Positions 7,945 through 16,892 are shown, counted from the stretch's first letter. The stretch is 64,000 bases of DNA from Nocardioides sp. CFH 31398 (GCF_022436705.1 NZ_JAKUHT010000005.1:391396-455395), one strand, 5' to 3'. Made by a program: numbers and translations. The notes: generated from the sequence alone by a model not told the origin.

Positions 7945-9375
7945 TCAGCCCAGCTCGGACTCCGCGGCCGCGAGGGCGGCGAACTCCTCGTCGGGGGAGT
8001 TCGCGACCAGGCGGTGGCGGCTGTAGAGCCCGAAGTAGAGCAGGAACGCGGCGAAGGTGGCCAGGCACCAGAGGGCGGCCACCGGGTCGACCAGGAAGGT
8101 CCCGATCACGGCGAGGACGGCGACGACCAGCGCGAAGCCGGTGGTCACGACGCCGCCCGGGGTGCGGTAGGGGCGCGGCATGCCGGGCTCGCGGACCCGC
8201 AGCACGATGTGGCTGACCATCATCAGCACGTAGCTCAGCGCGGCGCCGAAGACCGCCATGTTGAGCAGCAGCGCCCCCTGGCCGGTCAGCGACAGCAGGA
8301 AGCCGATGACCCCGGGGACGACGAGCGTCAGCACGGGGGCGCGGCGGCGGTTGGTCACCGACAGCGAGGTGGGCAGGTAGCCCGCGCGGGACAGGGCGAA
8401 CAGCTGGCGGGAGTAGGCGTAGATGATCGAGAAGAAGCTGGCGACGAGCCCGGCGAGGCCGATGTAGTTGACGACGGTCGCGGCCGTCCCGCCGCCCAGG
8501 GCCTCGACCAGCGGGTTGCCGGACGCCGACATCGCCTCGGCGCCGCCGGCGCCCGTGGCGAGCACGAGGGTGAGCGCGCAGGTCGCGAGCAGCACGACCA
8601 TCGCGGCGATGATGCCGCGGGGCACGTTCCTCTCCGGGGCCGCGGTCTCCTCGGCGGCGAGCGGGACGCCCTCGATGGCGAGGAAGAACCAGATGGCGAA
8701 CGGGATGGCCGCCCAGATGCCGAGGTAGCCCAGCGGCAGGAAGTCCGACGCCCCGGCGGCGTCGGTGGGCGCGATGTCGACGAGGTTGGCGGCGTCGAAC
8801 TCGGCCAGCGCGGCGACGCCGAAGACGACCAGGCCGAGCAGCGCCACCGACGTGACGACGAACATCACCTTGAGCGCCTCGCCGACGCCGGCGAGGTGGA
8901 CGCCGATGAACAGCAGGTACGCCGCGGCGTACACCCACCAGCCGTCGGTGATGCCGAACAGGCCGAGCGACTCGACGTAGGCACCGATGAATGTGGCGAT
9001 CGCGGCGGGCGCGATCGCGTACTCGATGAGGATCGCCGTCCCCGTCGCGAACCCGCCCCACGGGCCGAGGGCGCGGCGGGCGAAGGTGTAGCCGCCGCCC
9101 GCGGCGGGCAGCGCGGACGACAGCTCCGCCATGCCGAGCACCAGCGCGAGGTACATGCCGGCGACGATCACGACGGCAATCAGCAGGCCCCCGAAGCCAC
9201 CCTCGGCGAGGCCGAAGTTCCAGCCGGAGTAGTCGCCGGAGATGACGTAGCTGACGCCGAGCCCGGCGAGCAGGACCCAGCCCGCCGTGCCCGTCCTGAG
9301 CGTGCGCTTCTCGAGGTAGTCGTCGCCGGCGACCTGTCCGGTGGCCTGGGTGGGTGCGTGCTGCTGGTCGACCAT
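7945..9375 (-). CDS. eat: Ethanolamine permease (APC superfamily)
   Basis: A 476-aa amino acid/polyamine/organocation transporter with about 12 hydrophobic helices. Features are an early GVSYVISGDYSGWNFGLAEG helix, the PAAGGGYTFARRALGPWGG helix and IPFAIWFFLAIEGVPLAAEE. This pattern and the position directly upstream of eutBC match the ethanolamine permease subfamily, which imports ethanolamine across the cytoplasmic membrane. ATG 9375 has AGGAGG about 6 nt upstream. The gene is first in the operon, so a promoter is expected in 9376-9472. Confidence 0.92.
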   Translation of the reverse strand: MVDQQHAPTQATGQVAGDDYLEKRTLRTGTAGWVLLAGLGVSYVISGDYSGWNFGLAEGGFGGLLIAVVIVAGMYLALVLGMAELSSALPAAGGGYTFARRALGPWGGFATGTAILIEYAIAPAAIATFIGAYVESLGLFGITDGWWVYAAAYLLFIGVHLAGVGEALKVMFVVTSVALLGLVVFGVAALAEFDAANLVDIAPTDAAGASDFLPLGYLGIWAAIPFAIWFFLAIEGVPLAAEETAAPERNVPRGIIAAMVVLLATCALTLVLATGAGGAEAMSASGNPLVEALGGGTAATVVNYIGLAGLVASFFSIIYAYSRQLFALSRAGYLPTSLSVTNRRRAPVLTLVVPGVIGFLLSLTGQGALLLNMAVFGAALSYVLMMVSHIVLRVREPGMPRPYRTPGGVVTTGFALVVAVLAVIGTFLVDPVAALWCLATFAAFLLYFGLYSRHRLVANSPDEEFAALAAAESELG

Positions 9376-9430
9376 GGTGTGCCTCCTGGCATCGACCCGA
9401 GAGGGGTGGGGGCGACGCTAGACCTCCCGT

Positions 9431-9447
9431 GTTGCGAGCACGTTGCG
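9431..9447. promoter_or_regulatory. Direct repeat GTTGCG-N5-GTTGCG upstream of the ethanolamine operon
   Basis: Two identical GTTGCG hexamers start 11 bp apart, one helical turn. Read on the minus strand they lie about 15 bp upstream of a -10-like TAGCGT (9417-9422), which is 42 nt before the permease start. This geometry fits activator sites. No eut regulator gene is adjacent, and I see no cobalamin riboswitch in 9376-9472. Confidence 0.4.
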
Positions 9448-9472
9448 TCGCGCTGTGGGCCCCGGCCCGGTC

Positions 9473-10513
9473 TCAGCCCAGCGGGTCCGCCGAGCCGAGG
9501 CGCCAGAGGGCGACGCCGTGCATCCCGAGCCGCTCCGCGAGGGCGACGCGGGCGTCGTACGAGCGGGCGTCGGACCACCACAGGACGGTGCCGTTGCTGA
9601 GCCTCGCCGACCACTCCGCGTGCTCCCGGCTCCAGCGGGCGGTCGCGCCGTCCTTCTCGACCAGGTTCCGGGCCTGGGCGACCGTGACGCTGCGCCCCGT
9701 CCCCCTCCGCGGCCAGGTGTAGCCGTAGCCGGCGATGCCGAGGTCGAGCTGGTCGGCGGGGACGAAGCGCGAGGCCACCTCGACGGCGTCCTCCTGCCAC
9801 CCCACGGGGCCGATCGGGCCGGGCTCGGACCAGGTCGGGCCGGAGTAGTCGTAGGTCATGAGCACGACGACGTCGACCAGCCGGCCCAGCGCCTCGAGCT
9901 GGTAGCCGTTGTTCCGGTAGCCCCGCGCGGAGCTCGACGCGGACACGTCGATCGACAGCGTCATGTCCGTCCCGAGGGCGTCGTCGAGCGCGCCGGCGAG
10001 CTCGACCAGCCCGCCCGCGTCGGTCCTCGGCACCAGCTCGAGGTCGATGTTCACCCCGCCCCAGCCGCCGTCGCGGGCGAGACCGGCGACCTGGGCGGCC
10101 ACCGCGTCGATCCTGTCCGGGCTGCTGAGCAGGCGGTGCGCGGCGACGGGGTCGAACCCGCCCTTCGCGTTGCTGTAGTTGCTGAGCAGCAGCTCGGTGG
10201 CGAGGCCGTGGCCCGCCGCCTTCGAGCGGACCCGCTCCATGTCGTCGGACGGCGGGTCGACCGCGGCGCCGGAGGGTCGCAGGCCCACCGCGGCGACCGT
10301 GACCGTGTCGAGCGCTCCGGCGTCTCGGGTCAGCTGCCCGGTGCGCAGGCTGCCGAGGGCGAAACCGGTGACCGCCAGGCCCTCCTGCTGCTGGGCTCGG
10401 GCCGGTGCGTCGGCCGAGGCCGAGGTGGCGAGGGCGGGGGCTGCCGCGAGGACGACCGTGGTCGCGAGAGCGACCAGCCGGCGAGCGACGGTCGGGAGGG
10501 AGGAGGTCTGCAC
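9473..10513 (-). CDS. Secreted glycoside hydrolase family 18-type protein (YaaH/SleL-like)
   Basis: A 346-aa protein with an N-terminal signal peptide (basic start, hydrophobic residues 13-28, Ala-rich cleavage region to about 34). It then has a GH18 TIM barrel. The catalytic strand reads GGVNIDLELV with the acid Glu at residue 159. This matches the GVNIDFE version seen in cell-wall-associated YaaH-type proteins; the first Asp of the chitinase DxxDxDxE motif is Gly. VVLMTYDYSG and GIAGYGYTW are further GH18 strands. GTG 10513 is 6 nt after TAGGTT on the minus strand, so a leaderless transcript is likely. Substrate (N-acetylglucosamine polymer or other) is not defined. Confidence 0.82.
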   Translation of the reverse strand: MQTSSLPTVARRLVALATTVVLAAAPALATSASADAPARAQQQEGLAVTGFALGSLRTGQLTRDAGALDTVTVAAVGLRPSGAAVDPPSDDMERVRSKAAGHGLATELLLSNYSNAKGGFDPVAAHRLLSSPDRIDAVAAQVAGLARDGGWGGVNIDLELVPRTDAGGLVELAGALDDALGTDMTLSIDVSASSSARGYRNNGYQLEALGRLVDVVVLMTYDYSGPTWSEPGPIGPVGWQEDAVEVASRFVPADQLDLGIAGYGYTWPRRGTGRSVTVAQARNLVEKDGATARWSREHAEWSARLSNGTVLWWSDARSYDARVALAERLGMHGVALWRLGSADPLG

Positions 10514-10614
10514 CCGAGGAACCTACGACCGTCGGCGGCCGTGCCACCTGTGAATCGGGTCCCCGGTCTGGACCGGGCCGGGACTAGCGCGACCCGTGGC
10601 GGCGTTCATCCGGC

Positions 10615-11688
10615 GTGGAGACCTACGACGCCGTCGTGATCGGGGCCGGCCAGGCCGGTCTCTCGGCGTCGTACCACCTGCGGCGGCTGGGGCTGCAGCA
10701 CGTCGTCCTCGACGCCGACGACGCCCCCGGCGGCGCCTGGCGGCACCGCTGGGACTCCCTGACGATGGACGACGTCCACGGCGTCGCCGCGCTGCCGGGC
10801 ACCGAGCCGCCGCGGGCCGCCGGTCGGGCCAACGAGGTGGTGCCGGCGTACTTCGCCGACTACGAGCGCCGCTTCGACCTGCCGGTCCTGCGTCCGGTCG
10901 CCGTGGACGCCGTCACCGACGACGGCGAGGGGTCGCTCCTCACCCGGGCCGGGGCGCGGACCTGGCGCTCGAGGGCCCTCGTGAACGCCACCGGCACCTG
11001 GACGCGGCCGTTCGTGCCGACGTACCCGGGCATGGCGACCTTCCGCGGCCGGCAGCTGCACACCAGCGACTACGACGGCCCGGCCTCGTTCGCCGGACGT
11101 CGGGTGGTCGTCGTGGGCGGCGGCGCCTCGGCCGTGCAGCTGCTCGGCGAGGTCGCCCCGGTCGCGGCGGCGACGCTGTGGGTCACCCGCCGTCCGCCGG
11201 TGTGGCGCACCGACGACTTCGACCGCGAGGCCGGGCGGGCCGCCGTGGCGCTCGTCGAGGAGCGGGTGCGGCGCGGGCTCCCGCCCGCGAGCGTCGTCAG
11301 CGTCACCGGCCTCGCCCTGCGCGACCAGGAGCGGGCCGCCGAGCGGCTGGGCGCCTACCGGCGGCGTCCGGTGTTCGACCGGGTCGTCCCCGACGGCGTC
11401 GCGTGGGACGACGGCACCACCTGGGACGCGGACGTCATCCTCTGGGCCACCGGCTTCCGTCCGGCCGTCGCCCACCTCGCCCCGCTCGGGCTGCGCTCGC
11501 CGCGGGGCGGCATCCGTCTCGACGGCACCGCGGCCGTGGCGGACCCTCGGGTGCAGCTCGTCGGCTACGGCCCCTCGGCGAGCACGATCGGGGCCAACCG
11601 GGCCGGCCGCGCGGCCGCCGTGGCGGTGCGCGACGCGCTCGCGGCGGCAGGCCCGGCGCCGGTGGCGGGGGCGTCGCGGGGCGCCTGA
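10615..11688 (+). CDS. Flavin-dependent oxidoreductase / monooxygenase (FAD, NADPH)
   Basis: A 357-aa two-dinucleotide-binding flavoprotein. The FAD motif is VVIGAGQAGLSASYHL (residues 7-22), the second Rossmann motif is VVVVGGGASAVQLLGE (about 163-178), and an ATGFRP motif precedes the C-terminus. This arrangement is that of flavin-containing monooxygenase or CzcO-type proteins, often linked to oxidation of small N- or S-containing compounds. Here the substrate is unknown. It is divergent from the GH18 gene. The GTG at 10615 is the first start giving the full Rossmann fold. Confidence 0.85.
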   Translation: METYDAVVIGAGQAGLSASYHLRRLGLQHVVLDADDAPGGAWRHRWDSLTMDDVHGVAALPGTEPPRAAGRANEVVPAYFADYERRFDLPVLRPVAVDAVTDDGEGSLLTRAGARTWRSRALVNATGTWTRPFVPTYPGMATFRGRQLHTSDYDGPASFAGRRVVVVGGGASAVQLLGEVAPVAAATLWVTRRPPVWRTDDFDREAGRAAVALVEERVRRGLPPASVVSVTGLALRDQERAAERLGAYRRRPVFDRVVPDGVAWDDGTTWDADVILWATGFRPAVAHLAPLGLRSPRGGIRLDGTAAVADPRVQLVGYGPSASTIGANRAGRAAAVAVRDALAAAGPAPVAGASRGA

Positions 11689-11740
11689 CCACTTCGCGCA
11701 ACCCCCGATATCTGGAAGGTGCAAGCACTAGCGTTCGGGC

Positions 11741-11986
11741 ATGGCCCGTCTCCCTGTCCAGCGCGACGACCTGCCCGGGTCGTGGTGCCTGGACGCGCTC
11801 CTGGCGGGCATGCTCCTCGCCGCGAGCGCGGCCTGGGCCGGGGTCCTGGCCGGCGGGGCCGTGATGGTCGACCTGACGCTCGCCGGGTCCTTCCTGGTGG
11901 CCTCCCTGGCCTTCGCGTGGCGAGCGGTGCGGGGCCGGCGGCGCGAGCACCGGCGTCCCGACCGCTGGGACCGCTGGGACCGCTAA
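11741..11986 (+). CDS. Small predicted membrane protein, 81 aa
   Basis: Not a recognised family. Two hydrophobic segments (about residues 18-39 and 41-60) are followed by a very basic tail ending in the repeat DRWDRWDR, coded by 9-bp tandem repeats. Support for a real gene comes from TAGCGT at 11729-11734 exactly 6 nt before ATG 11741, the same leaderless promoter geometry as at other genes in the window. Function is unknown; the charged tail would be cytoplasmic by the positive-inside rule. Confidence 0.5.
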   Translation: MARLPVQRDDLPGSWCLDALLAGMLLAASAAWAGVLAGGAVMVDLTLAGSFLVASLAFAWRAVRGRRREHRRPDRWDRWDR

Positions 11987-12014
11987 GCCCGTCGAGTCCG
12001 TCGAGTCCGTCGAT
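11961..12014. repeat. Two short 9-bp tandem repeats
   Basis: ACCGCTGGG is repeated 2.7 times (11961-11984), followed after 4 nt by CCGTCGAGT repeated almost 3 times (11989-12014). The first encodes the C-terminal DRWDRWDR of the small membrane protein. The second fills the gap before the convergent alcohol dehydrogenase stop at 12021. Slipped-strand expansion would alter the tail length in multiples of three residues. Confidence 0.7.
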
Positions 12015-12020
12015 GGGCCC

Positions 12021-13076
12021 CTACGGCCTGACGAGGATCCGGACCGGGCTGCCCTCGCGCTCGCGGAGGCGCCGGATGCCCTCGCCGACGTCCTCGAGGT
12101 CGACGACCCCGCTGATGGACCGCGACAGGTCGAGGCGACCCGTCGAGATCAGCCGGGCGAGGACGCCGACGTCCGCGACGCTGTAGCCGAGGTGGCCACG
12201 CGCCTGCTTGCGGCTGAGGTTGAACACCATGCTCATGCCGAGGCCGAGGTCCTCACCGCTCATCCCCACGCCGACCACCCGGCCGCCGTTGCCGAGCGAG
12301 GCCAGGGCCTGCTCGAACGTGACGGCGAGGCCGACAGCGTCGAACGCGGCGTCGAGGCCGACGCCACCGGTGACGTCGAGGATCTTCGCGGGCAGGTCCG
12401 GGTCGCGGGAGTCCAGCGCGAGGTCGGCGCCCAGGTCGAGCGCGCGCTGCCGCACCGTCTCGTCGAGGTCGACGGCGACGATGGGCGTCGCGCCCATCAG
12501 CCGCGCGATCTGGACGACGTGGGTGCCGACTCCGCCCGCGCCCCAGACCCCGACGGACTCCCCCACCCGCAGGTCGGCGGTGTGGACGACGGCGCCGTAC
12601 GGCGTGGAGACGGCGTCGGCCAGGATCGCCGCCTGCTCCATGGAGACGTTGTCGGGGATCCGCGTCAGGCCCGCCGCCTGCGCGAGCGTGTACTGCGCCC
12701 AGGCCCCGTCGTACGCGAAGGCCATGAGCTGCAGGGCCGTGCACCGGTCGTACTGGGCGCGGCTGCAGTGGACGCACCGCCCGCAGGGCCTGCCGGCGGC
12801 GGGGACGACTCGGTCGCCGACCTCCCAGCCCACGACGCCGTCGCCCAGGGCGGCGATGGTGCCGGAGGCCTCGTGGCCCTGGGTGATGACCGGCGGCCCC
12901 ATCGCGGGGAAGGTGCCGTCGAGCAGGGACAGGTCGGAGTGGCAGATGCCGCAGAACGCCACCTCGAGGAGCACCTCGCCCGGGCCGGGCTCCGGGACCG
13001 GCACGTCGGTGACCTCGAAGGTCAGGGTGGTGGTGTCGAGGCGCTGGGCCCGCATGGTGCTCGGGATCGAGCTCAT
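12021..13076 (-). CDS. Zinc-dependent alcohol dehydrogenase
   Basis: A 351-aa medium-chain dehydrogenase. Catalytic zinc site: FCGICHSDLSL and GHEASG. Structural zinc: GRPCGRCVHCSRAQYDRC. NAD(P) site: GVWGAGGVGTHVVQIARLMG, followed by an acidic VAVDLDE end typical of NAD preference. Its ATG shares a base with the stop of the upstream Baeyer-Villiger-type monooxygenase (TGATG at 13074-13078). That neighbour and coupling suggest it supplies ketone to, or removes alcohol from, the monooxygenase. The direction is inference. Confidence 0.9.
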   Translation of the reverse strand: MSSIPSTMRAQRLDTTTLTFEVTDVPVPEPGPGEVLLEVAFCGICHSDLSLLDGTFPAMGPPVITQGHEASGTIAALGDGVVGWEVGDRVVPAAGRPCGRCVHCSRAQYDRCTALQLMAFAYDGAWAQYTLAQAAGLTRIPDNVSMEQAAILADAVSTPYGAVVHTADLRVGESVGVWGAGGVGTHVVQIARLMGATPIVAVDLDETVRQRALDLGADLALDSRDPDLPAKILDVTGGVGLDAAFDAVGLAVTFEQALASLGNGGRVVGVGMSGEDLGLGMSMVFNLSRKQARGHLGYSVADVGVLARLISTGRLDLSRSISGVVDLEDVGEGIRRLREREGSPVRILVRP

Positions 13077-14617
13077 CAGACGGCCACCCTCTCGTCGTGG
13101 GCCCCCGCGTCCGCCCCGGCCGGCAGGTCGGCGTGCGCCGTGGTCCGCAGGTCGCGACGCAGGTTCGCGCGCATCGTGGTGAGCGAGTCGAGGACGTAGT
13201 TCTGCCGGACCCGCCACGGCCCCGAGTCGCCCTGGCGCGGGAAGGCGTCGATGGAGCGCTGGACGTAGCCCGCGGCCAGGTCGAGGAGCGGACGCTCGGC
13301 CAGGTCGCGGTCGGGCGCCGGCTCCACGGCGGCGAGGTCGTGGCGGCCCATCCAGGACAGGACCTTGCACACGAGGCGGTGGGAGAGGTCGGCGCGCAGC
13401 GTCCAGGAGGCGTTGGTGTAGCCGATGCAGACCGCGAAGTTCGGGACCCCGGTCATCATCGCGCCCTGCCAGACGAACTGCTCCGACAGCGGCACGCGCT
13501 CGCCGTCCACGTGGGGCTCGATCCCGCCGAACGCGAGGAGCTGCAGGCCGGTCGCGGTGACGACGACGTCCGCCTCCAGCACGCGGCCCGAGCTCAGTCG
13601 GACGCCCTCGGGCACGAAGGTCTCGATGGTGTCGGTGACGACCTCGGCGTCCCCGGACTTGATCGCCTTGAAGAAGTCCGCCCCCGGGGCGGCGCACAGT
13701 CGCTGGTCCCACGGGTCGTACGACGGGGTGAAGTGGTCCGCCACCATCTGCTCGTCGCCGAGGACCTTCGTCGTCAGGCCCAGCAACAGCTTCCGCGCCC
13801 GGCTCGGGTAGCGCTGGCAGAACTGGTAGAAGGCCGTGCCGAACGCGATGTTCTTGCCCCGGACCAGCGTGTGCGCGAGCCCGGCGGGCAGGTGGTCGCG
13901 CAGCCAGTCGGCCTTCGGGTCCCGGCTCGGGACGGCGCTGATCCAGGTGGGGCTGCGCTGCAGCATCGTCACGTGGGCGGCCCGGCCCACTCCCGACGCC
14001 TCGTCGTCACGCACCATCGACGGCACGAGGGTCACCGCGGTGGCGCCGGAGCCGATCACCACGACGCGCTTGCCCGCGTGGTCGAGGTCGGCGGGCCAGA
14101 ACTGCGGGTGGACGACGGTCCCGGCGAACTCGTCGAGTCCCGGCAGGTCGGGGGTGTATGTGTTCTCGTAGTCGTAGTAGCCGGCGCAGGAGTAGAGGAA
14201 GCCGCAGGTCATCGACACCTGCTCGCCGTCGCGCTCCAGCGTGAGGTGCCAGCGGGCCTCGTCGGTGCGGAAGTCGGCGGCGACGACCTTCGTGCCGTAG
14301 CGGATGTGGGCGTCGACGCCGGTCTCGGCGGCGGTGTCCTGGATGTAGCGCAGGATCGTGGGGCCGTCGGCGATCGACTTCTCGTCCGTCCACGGCCGGA
14401 ACTGGTAGCCGAGGGTGAACATGTCGGAGTCCGAGCGGATGCCGGGGTAGCTGAAGAGGTCCCAGGTGCCGCCCAACGCCTCGCGGGCCTCGAGGATCAG
14501 GTAGTCACGGTCCCCGACCTCGGTCTGGAGCCGGTAGCCGGCGCCGACGCCGGACAGGCCGGCTCCCACCACGACGACGTCGACGTGCTCGGGCAGCGGG
14601 GTGCGGGTCTCGGTCAT
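13076..14617 (-). CDS. FAD-dependent Baeyer-Villiger-type monooxygenase
   Basis: A 513-aa flavoprotein monooxygenase. It has two Rossmann motifs (VVVVGAGLSGVGAGYRLQ near residue 14 and RVVVIGSGATAVTLVPSMV near 185). The Baeyer-Villiger fingerprint FxGxxxHxxxWP appears as FAGTVVHPQFWP between them. Family members use NADPH and O2 to convert ketones to esters or to oxidise heteroatoms; EthA-like enzymes share this length and GGTWDLFSYPGIRSDSDM segment. ATG 14617 is used since the extension beyond it is low-complexity and lies over the divergent regulator. It is first gene of an operon with the alcohol dehydrogenase. Confidence 0.9.
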   Translation of the reverse strand: MTETRTPLPEHVDVVVVGAGLSGVGAGYRLQTEVGDRDYLILEAREALGGTWDLFSYPGIRSDSDMFTLGYQFRPWTDEKSIADGPTILRYIQDTAAETGVDAHIRYGTKVVAADFRTDEARWHLTLERDGEQVSMTCGFLYSCAGYYDYENTYTPDLPGLDEFAGTVVHPQFWPADLDHAGKRVVVIGSGATAVTLVPSMVRDDEASGVGRAAHVTMLQRSPTWISAVPSRDPKADWLRDHLPAGLAHTLVRGKNIAFGTAFYQFCQRYPSRARKLLLGLTTKVLGDEQMVADHFTPSYDPWDQRLCAAPGADFFKAIKSGDAEVVTDTIETFVPEGVRLSSGRVLEADVVVTATGLQLLAFGGIEPHVDGERVPLSEQFVWQGAMMTGVPNFAVCIGYTNASWTLRADLSHRLVCKVLSWMGRHDLAAVEPAPDRDLAERPLLDLAAGYVQRSIDAFPRQGDSGPWRVRQNYVLDSLTTMRANLRRDLRTTAHADLPAGADAGAHDERVAV

Positions 14618-14651
14618 GGCTCCATCGTCCCGCCGAGCGGGTGGACGGTTC

Positions 14652-14688
14652 TTGATCGTGCGCGACAAACCGTTGATCCTGGGCGACA
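14652..14688. promoter_or_regulatory. Candidate AraC-type operator: 16-bp direct repeat with 21-bp period
   Basis: TTGATCGTGCGCGACA (14652-14667) and TTGATCCTGGGCGACA (14673-14688) match at 14 of 16 positions and are exactly 21 bp apart, the classical spacing for two AraC-family subsites on one DNA face. The near copy ends at the regulator ATG. The repeat begins 35 bp upstream of the monooxygenase start, a plausible activator position for that operon. Confidence 0.65.
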
Positions 14689-15728
14689 TGCCCGTGATCC
14701 GCTCCGCCGGTCTGCGGGGGTTCCGCACCGTGGTCGAGACCCTGGGCGGGGACGCCGACGACCTCGCCCGGCGCGCCGGCCTCGACCCCGCCGCCCTCGG
14801 CACCGACGAGGACCTCGTGGACGACGTCGCGGTGGCCACCGCACTCGAGCTGGCGGCGGGTGAGCTCGGGCGGCCCGACCTCGGGCTGCTGGTCGCCGAG
14901 CACCAGGACCTGTCGATGCTGGGCGCCCTCGCCCTCGCCGTCCAGAGCTCGGCGACCGTCGCCGACGCCCTCGAGTGCACCTCGCGCTACCTCTTCGTCC
15001 ACGCGCCGGCGATGCGCATCAGCGTCGTCGCCGACCCCGAGGGCGCGGCCGGGGTGGACGGGTTGCGCTACGACCTCACCCCGCCCGGCGTCCCGCCCCC
15101 GCCGCAGGGCACCACCCTCAGCCTCGGCACGCTCCACCGGGTCATCCGGTCGCTGGTCGGCGGCACGTACGGCCTGCGGACCGTCGACCTGCCCCACCCG
15201 CCGGTGGCGCCGCGGTCGACGTACGAGGAGTTCTTCGGCGCGCGCGTGCGCTTCGACCGCCCGGTCGCCCTGCTGCGGCTGCCGAGCAGCCTGCGCGCCC
15301 TGCCGCTCGCCGGCCGCGACGACACCGTGCGCCGGGTCGCCCTCGACTACCTGGCACGCCAGGTACCGGCCCCGGGCCAGGACCTCACGCCCCGTGTCCG
15401 CGGCGCGGTGCGGCAGCTGCTGGGCACGACGGCCCCGGAGGTCGGGGTGGTGTCGCGCCTGCTCGACCTCCACCCCCGGACGCTCCAGCGCCGCCTCGCC
15501 GACGAGGGCACGAGCTTCACCGCCGTCACCGACGACGTCCGCCGCCAGGAGGCCAGGCGCTACCTGACGACGACCGACCTCCCCCTCGCCCGGGTCGCGC
15601 GGCTCGTCGGCGTCGCCGACCAGGCCGTGCTCACCCGCCTGGCCCGTCGGTGGTGGGGCAGCACCCCCGCAGCCGTGCGACGTGACGCGCGCAGCAGCAC
15701 CGGTCGGTCCGTTGCGTCGGACGGATGA
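14688..15728 (+). CDS. AraC-family transcriptional regulator (OruR/AraC_bd type)
   Basis: A 346-aa regulator. Residues about 15-200 form the helical N-terminal ligand domain seen in OruR-, ArgR- and VirS-like regulators (ALGALALAVQSSATVADALE, TYEEFFGARVRFDRP). Residues about 240-335 form the double HTH (VGVVSRLLDLHPRTLQRRLA and LARVARLVGVADQAVLTRLA). It is divergent from the monooxygenase/alcohol dehydrogenase operon and most likely activates it. ATG 14688 is chosen because an upstream ATG at 14601 would lie within the divergent gene. Confidence 0.88.
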   Translation: MPVIRSAGLRGFRTVVETLGGDADDLARRAGLDPAALGTDEDLVDDVAVATALELAAGELGRPDLGLLVAEHQDLSMLGALALAVQSSATVADALECTSRYLFVHAPAMRISVVADPEGAAGVDGLRYDLTPPGVPPPPQGTTLSLGTLHRVIRSLVGGTYGLRTVDLPHPPVAPRSTYEEFFGARVRFDRPVALLRLPSSLRALPLAGRDDTVRRVALDYLARQVPAPGQDLTPRVRGAVRQLLGTTAPEVGVVSRLLDLHPRTLQRRLADEGTSFTAVTDDVRRQEARRYLTTTDLPLARVARLVGVADQAVLTRLARRWWGSTPAAVRRDARSSTGRSVASDG

Positions 15729-15917
15729 GGGACCGACCAGGACGGATATCGATGCCCGCCCACGCTCCCTAGCCTTTCCCCTGGCCCGGCCGGGTCCCCC
15801 CCTCCCGGCCGGGTCCGCGAGGCCCCGGGCCCCGGTCGGCCGACGCCGGCAGCAGTGGGATGATGCAACGACCCCCGGCCGGGACCGGCCACGTCGACGA
15901 GAGCCCCGCCTCCTGCC

Positions 15918-16892
15918 ATGCCCGCCCTGCTCCAGCGTCACGCCCGACTGCGGACCTCCGACCTCGACGAGGCCCGACGTCGGATCGGCGAGGTCTACTG
16001 CTCCCACCGGCTCGACGCCTCCCCCCGTGGCGGCGAGCTCGACGTCGTGCACAACCTGGCCCGGGTCGGCGACGTCGGCGTGCACTACCTGCGCTACGGG
16101 ACCGAGGCGCACATCGCACCGGAGCCCCTGACCGACTTCTACATGGTCCTGGCGCCGCTCGCCGGCCGCGCCAGGGTGACCTCCGGTGACGAGGTCGTCG
16201 TCTCGGACCGCCACCGCGCCTCCCTGCTGTCGCCCGGCCGGACCGTCGACATGTCGTGGTCGCCCGACTGCGAGCAGCTCCTCGTCTACCTCCCCCGCGC
16301 GCTCGTCGAGGCCGCCGCCCGCCCCACGCCCGACCTCGGTCCGACAGCGCCGGTGCGCTTCGCGGCGGGCGTGGACCTCGACTCCCCGTCGGTGCGCGGG
16401 TGGTGGCGGCTCGTCCACCTCGCGGTGGACGAGCTCGAGCTGGGGGGCGGCCTGCTCACCTCCGACCTCGCCGCCCAGAGCCTTCAGCAGTCCCTGGTCG
16501 TCGGCCTGCTCGCCGCGCAGCCGAACGACAGCACCCTCGCGCCGGAGCGCGCCGAGCCGCGGGTGGCCTCGCTGGCCGTCCGGACGGTCCGTGAGCTGAT
16601 CGAGTCCCGCCCCGAGCACCCGTGGACGCTCGCGGACCTCGCGGCCCAGGCCCGGTGCGCGCCGCGCACCCTGCAGCTCGCCTTCCGTCGCGAGCGCGGC
16701 CAGGGCCCGATGGCGGAGCTGCGCGCCGTCCGCCTGGCCCGGGCCCACGCCGACCTCCTCGCGGCCGACCCGCGCACCGGCACGGTGACGGAGATCGCCG
16801 CGCGCTGGGGCTTCTTCCACCTGAGCCGCTTCGCCGCCGCGTACCGGGCCCGGTACGGCCTGCTGCCGTCGGAGGCCCTCGGCCGCGACTGA
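15918..16892 (+). CDS. AraC-family transcriptional regulator (cupin-type sensor)
   Basis: A 324-aa regulator. Residues about 1-190 resemble the AraC_binding_2 cupin-like sensor (DFYMVLAPLAGRARVTSGDE, SPGRTVDMSWSPDCEQLLVY). Residues about 220-320 carry the two helix-turn-helix elements (WTLADLAAQARCAPRTLQLA and VTEIAARWGFFHLSRFAAAY) ending in the family's YxxxxGxxPSE pattern. Members often control aromatic or alkane catabolism. No divergent partner is apparent; it is separated from the preceding AraC gene by 189 bp holding GC-rich hairpins (CCCGGCCGGG twice) but no supported gene. Confidence 0.88.
   Translation: MPALLQRHARLRTSDLDEARRRIGEVYCSHRLDASPRGGELDVVHNLARVGDVGVHYLRYGTEAHIAPEPLTDFYMVLAPLAGRARVTSGDEVVVSDRHRASLLSPGRTVDMSWSPDCEQLLVYLPRALVEAAARPTPDLGPTAPVRFAAGVDLDSPSVRGWWRLVHLAVDELELGGGLLTSDLAAQSLQQSLVVGLLAAQPNDSTLAPERAEPRVASLAVRTVRELIESRPEHPWTLADLAAQARCAPRTLQLAFRRERGQGPMAELRAVRLARAHADLLAADPRTGTVTEIAARWGFFHLSRFAAAYRARYGLLPSEALGRD

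Noticed and set aside
9376..9472. Cobalamin riboswitch upstream of the B12-dependent ethanolamine operon
   Set aside because: The gap is only 97 bp and lacks the B12-box; only a direct repeat and a -10-like element are visible.
6658..9600. 980-aa open frame antisense to the ethanolamine operon
   Set aside because: It has no family motifs and reads as Asp/Gly/Arg-rich shadow sequence of eutB and the permease. High GC makes long antisense frames common.
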